DNA from: Xestospongia bergquistia
Lineage: Eukaryota; Porifera; Demospongiae; Haplosclerida; Petrosiidae
DNA: 64,000 nucleotides
Direction: 5' to 3'
Assembly (NCBI GenBank): GCA_963965975.1
Contig: OZ014412.1
Span: 436,501 to 500,500 of the forward strand
Shown: one piece after another, positions 60,698 to 64,000 of the stretch
Position numbering within the stretch: the first letter of the stretch is position 1
How the letters are laid out: the number at the start of each line of letters is the position of its first letter
The notes under the pieces: generated by a model
What the model saw: only the letters and a program-made list of their open reading frames with translations
Database searches by the model: none
What the model was told of the DNA's origin: nothing
Position numbers and translations under genes: made by a program

Positions 60698-62451
60698 CTT
60701 GGATATAGTACAGACAGAAAATTCTACTATTCACTTGTAAAAGAAGGAAACATACCACTAAGATTGAGAAATACAATAATGTGGGTGGAGTTGACTATCT
60801 TGTGTATCCTCAAGTTGTGTAAGTAATATATTTGTTATTGTCAATGTTCTAAAGTCATAGATATAAGTTAATTATTATTATGTTATTCAAGATAAATATG
60901 ATTGCAATTTTGGATTATATTATTGTTAAAATAATAGATCATTTTAATTGATTGATGAATATTATTTATTAATTTATTTACATGTATCCTTACATTGAAG
61001 TGTATATAGGAATTCAGTTTATTTTGTCAAACAATAAAATAAAATCATTAATACTAGCTCCTTAGGTAATATAACATGTTATTGGTATACTTGTACTGTT
61101 TAAAATATCAGGAACCCAATGAATGCAGAGGACAACCAAAATATTGACAACATGTTTATAAATACCTCTCAAAGTTGTTTTATAATTATGAATGTCGAAT
61201 GTTGGTCTACATTTGTCTCTGAGTATCCTGACACCTGGCAAACTCTGAATCCAATTCTCCTTGATTAGTGCATGTACAAATACTCAGTGAACACGTTTGT
61301 TGTATATAGTGTCAATATAACTTAACAGTAAATGTTTAGTTTTATATAGATACTTTGTCATGTCTTGTTTGATGTAGTTAATACATACATTAAGCATACT
61401 TCTAATACTCACACGCCTTGATCTAAATGACAGACCCTCCATCAAACAATATTAATAAGTTAGAAAATATGACCTGATTTGCAATATGGGACCACTTCCA
61501 GTAAAACATGAACAAAACAATACATATGATGTGATTTATGAAAAAGGAACACTGTTAAATCATTTCTAAAACAGTTAGTTTATTTATGAAAAATATTTAT
61601 TACATTAAATAACAGATGGATTATCTATGCTCATTACATTACATATAAAACAAATAAGACACTGAGTACTAGTAAACATCATATTACTGTTTTCATTACT
61701 AATATGTACTGGTTGACTAGATTGTATGATTGATAACTTGACTTTATGTAGAGTTAATTATCAAATTATGAAGATTCAATTTAATGTCTTATTAGTTAAT
61801 ACAAAAGAATTTTTATGGATTCTAAGCTTATGTGTGATGGGTGTCCTATGGAATGACATAATCCATAGTTGTGAAGGTCAAATTAAGCTTTATATTGAAG
61901 GCAACAAAAGTCCTTTTAACTCAATCATATTAAATTATACCATATTGAATTCACATTGTTTTAAATCTATTGTTTACAGTCAGGATCCCATTAACTTAAA
62001 ATTGAAATCGTTATAGCAGTCCCTGTCAGACCTTCACATTATACTTATAGATATATTGCTTAACTTGACACATGACTAAAATACTACACACGCACATTAT
62101 AATATATAATATATTATATATATGATACTGCAGGTAATATAAGCAGGAATAACACATATTGGGACCACTGAGAATAGATCTTTAACTTTTTACTCTAATA
62201 GCTATAGAGCTGGCTATGCAATACTTATGATTTTAAAATACAGACAATTAACAAGTATACTAGAAATATGTTGATACACAGGTTTGTCTAGTGCCTGACT
62301 TAGTCTTTGATCTTATTCAACTTCACAATGCTCTTTTAATATGTCAGCTTTTTCCTTTCTTCAGGTTCGTTAATCGACTCCACCCAACATACATTCCATT
62401 ATGTATTTCCTTCTGTTTGAAATGGACTAGTAGAATTTTCTCTCTACAAAG
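60698..62451. other. 1.75-kb spacer between divergent genes N and O
   Basis: A shorter relative of the K and M spacers (shared blocks at about 61060-61400 and 62150-62290), without the TTAGTTATAG element. Promoter boxes lie at both ends (60781-60792 and 62376-62387). A 96-codon open frame at 61726-62016 has no domain or homologue in the sister spacers. Confidence 0.5.
62376..62387 (+). promoter_or_regulatory. Family promoter box upstream of O
   Basis: GACTCCACCCAA, 65 bp before the O start codon, same orientation as transcription; identical to the box of J and the reverse-strand box of K. Confidence 0.5.
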
Positions 62452-64000
62452 ATGTCTACCTTATACTTAATACTGATTGTGATAAATATTGTATTAACTC
62501 TTGTCCAAACAGTTGGTAAGTAACATCATTATTACTATTATATATAATAATATTACTGTTATATAGAGATTGTAGTTCATCCTCAATCAATCAATACCAT
62601 TCTCAACTCAACAGTTTCTTTTACTTGTGAAGCTGATGTTTCTTTAATTGTTTTTGAAGTTAATAATGAGCTAGCATCTCTTAAGATTATAGAAAGCAAA
62701 GGGTTTCAACAACAGTCTACAGAGACTCTCAGTGACAATAAGTGGAGAAGAGTGTTAATAGTTGAAGCATTAGAAGATAACAATAATACTAATATATCAT
62801 GTAGAGCTATTGGCTCAGAGATAGCATACAGTGACATTGCTGTATTAAGAATACAAGGTGAGCTAATATTATAGATGTCATATTATATATTGATGTAGGT
62901 TTACTAGCTCCTGCTAAAGATCTAACTGCTACAGTTCTCAATGGATCTAGTGTCTTACTGATGTGGTCTGCACCATATACATTGGATAATGTACCCATCA
63001 CTGGATATAACATCAATGATGATCAAGGAACACTTATAGGCTCAGTTAATACTACTGAGTACATCCTGACATCTAGTAATGATGATCCATGTAATGTAAC
63101 TACTGTATATGTCTCTGGTATTAATGGAGCTGGTATAGGAAATAGTAATAATGTCATGTACTATATTGCTAGAGGTATAGAGGTGCCTTTTAGAAAAATA
63201 AATCAGTTTATATTTTAGCTCCCAAGATTGGCTATAAACACTTATTAATATCAATAGAAACAACAGTTTATGATACAACAATATCAATGCAAGTATTTAT
63301 TGATGTAAGTATAAAGATATCATAACAATGAAAATAAACTGAATATTATTATAATATATACAGGTGAGTCATCTTTGTCCTGGAGAGTATCCTACTAGTG
63401 TAGATATTATAATAAAGAATTCTACTGGTCATATAGTACATAGTCTCACTGATGGTACATTGTCTCTTATTACTGGACACCAATTTGTTGTCAATGAGTA
63501 TATTATATTGTCTAGTAAAGTTAATATACCTATCTCAACTGAGGTTACATTCAGTAATCTTGATGGAGAATTTAATGTGTTAACAGATGTGGAGTTCAGT
63601 AAGTCTATATATTATCTCCTGTTTATTAATTGTTTGTTTTATTATAGTAACTTCAGTTAATATCAGTGTTAATAATAACAGTATTTGTATCCAATGTTAT
63701 TATATTAATAATACTACTAAATTAGGATGTCAAGTGGATCTAGTCAATGATAGTAAAGTACTTTATAGTGTCCAATTATTAAAGAATTCAACTACTAACA
63801 AAGCTAATGATTGCATAGTAAATATATCAAGTGGTTACTATGACGTCTATACATATGATATTAATGAGAATAGTACAATAAATACTGTTCCTATTGATAT
63901 CATATATCAAGTATTTGTACCTACTGAGTTGATACTACCATCATCATCAACAACAACAACAACAACAACAACAATACTACCTTCATGTAAGTATTATCTT
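62452..64000 (+). CDS. Gene O: class II receptor, 3' end outside the window
   Basis: Exons: 62452-62515 signal (MSTLYLILIVINIVL...), 62567-62857 Ig, 62899-63174 FN3, 63219-63304 and 63364-63598 X, 63648-63986 Y plus a Ser/Thr stalk with a run of Thr codons. Phases are consistent and no stop is seen. The donor GTAAG at 63987 leads to a TM exon beyond the edge, expected from J. The Ig (EVNNELASLKIIES, GFQQQSTETLSDNKWRRV) is nearly the same as in its divergent partner N, and the signal peptides match as well. It is apparently intact so far; the tail, and so the signalling type, cannot be seen. Confidence 0.83.

Noticed and set aside
61726-62016. 96-codon frame in the N/O spacer
   Set aside because: No domain; the sister spacers do not conserve it.
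1-64000. tRNA, rRNA, LINE or retrovirus-like sequences
   Set aside because: None recognised on reading both strands; weak resemblances were not supportable.

Overview
The window looks like animal genomic DNA from a compact, AT-rich invertebrate genome. A demosponge of the Amphimedon type is my best guess. The basis is intron-rich genes with very small GT-AG introns (mostly about 50-100 bp), Ig and fibronectin type III (FN3) receptor domains, and tyrosine-based signalling tails. The species assignment is an inference; no rRNA, tRNA or other marker gene was recognised.

Almost the whole window is one local cluster of related single-pass surface receptors. They are built from a shared set of exons: signal peptide; one variable Ig domain; an FN3 domain followed by a two-exon beta-sandwich-like module (called X here); a four-cysteine module (called Y); a Thr/Ser/Pro stalk; a transmembrane (TM) exon; and cytoplasmic exons. 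Class II genes are Ig-FN3-X-Y-TM. Class I genes have one more FN3-X unit: Ig-(FN3-X)x2-Y-TM. Class I tails mostly carry ITIM-like tyrosines, a PPxY-type motif and a 39-bp coding minisatellite (PANVQDDDIPPPI). Class II tails carry YDVI, YEDV and YVNV-type tyrosines. For seven genes I traced exons whose summed length is a multiple of three or whose splice phases agree throughout.

Layout, left to right, with my own gene letters: A (-, class II, cut by the left edge, intron carries a DNA element); B (-, class I, 731 aa) head to head with C (+, class II, pseudogene); a scrambled class II fragment D (+); E (-, divergent Ig/FN3 gene, frame-broken); F (-, class I ectodomain without Y, with a class II-like tail, 614 aa); G (-, shortened receptor with mucin-like stalk, about 655 aa); H (-, deletion pseudogene); a lone death-fold-like exon; I (-, class I, 896 aa) head to head with J (+, class II, 525 aa); tail relics; K (-, class I, split by a hAT-like element, with a second identical copy in its intron); a spacer and Ig relic; 3'-half relics and L (-, 5'-truncated); M (-, class I, 947 aa, nine minisatellite units); a duplicated spacer and Ig relic; more tail relics; N (-, class I ectodomain, 656 aa, ending in a hydrophobic C-terminus with no tail) head to head with O (+, class II, cut by the right edge).

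How the genes may work together: the head-to-head pairs B/C, I/J and N/O, plus the decayed partners beside K and M, each have matching Ig types, while the class-specific parts and tails differ. That resembles paired activating/inhibitory immune or allorecognition receptors under shared promoters. A motif close to GACTCCACCCAA recurs upstream of most start codons. Homogenised FN3 exons, divergent Ig exons, many relics and segmental duplications point to birth-and-death evolution with exchange between copies. No retrovirus-like element was recognised; the mobile elements seen are DNA transposons and MITEs.
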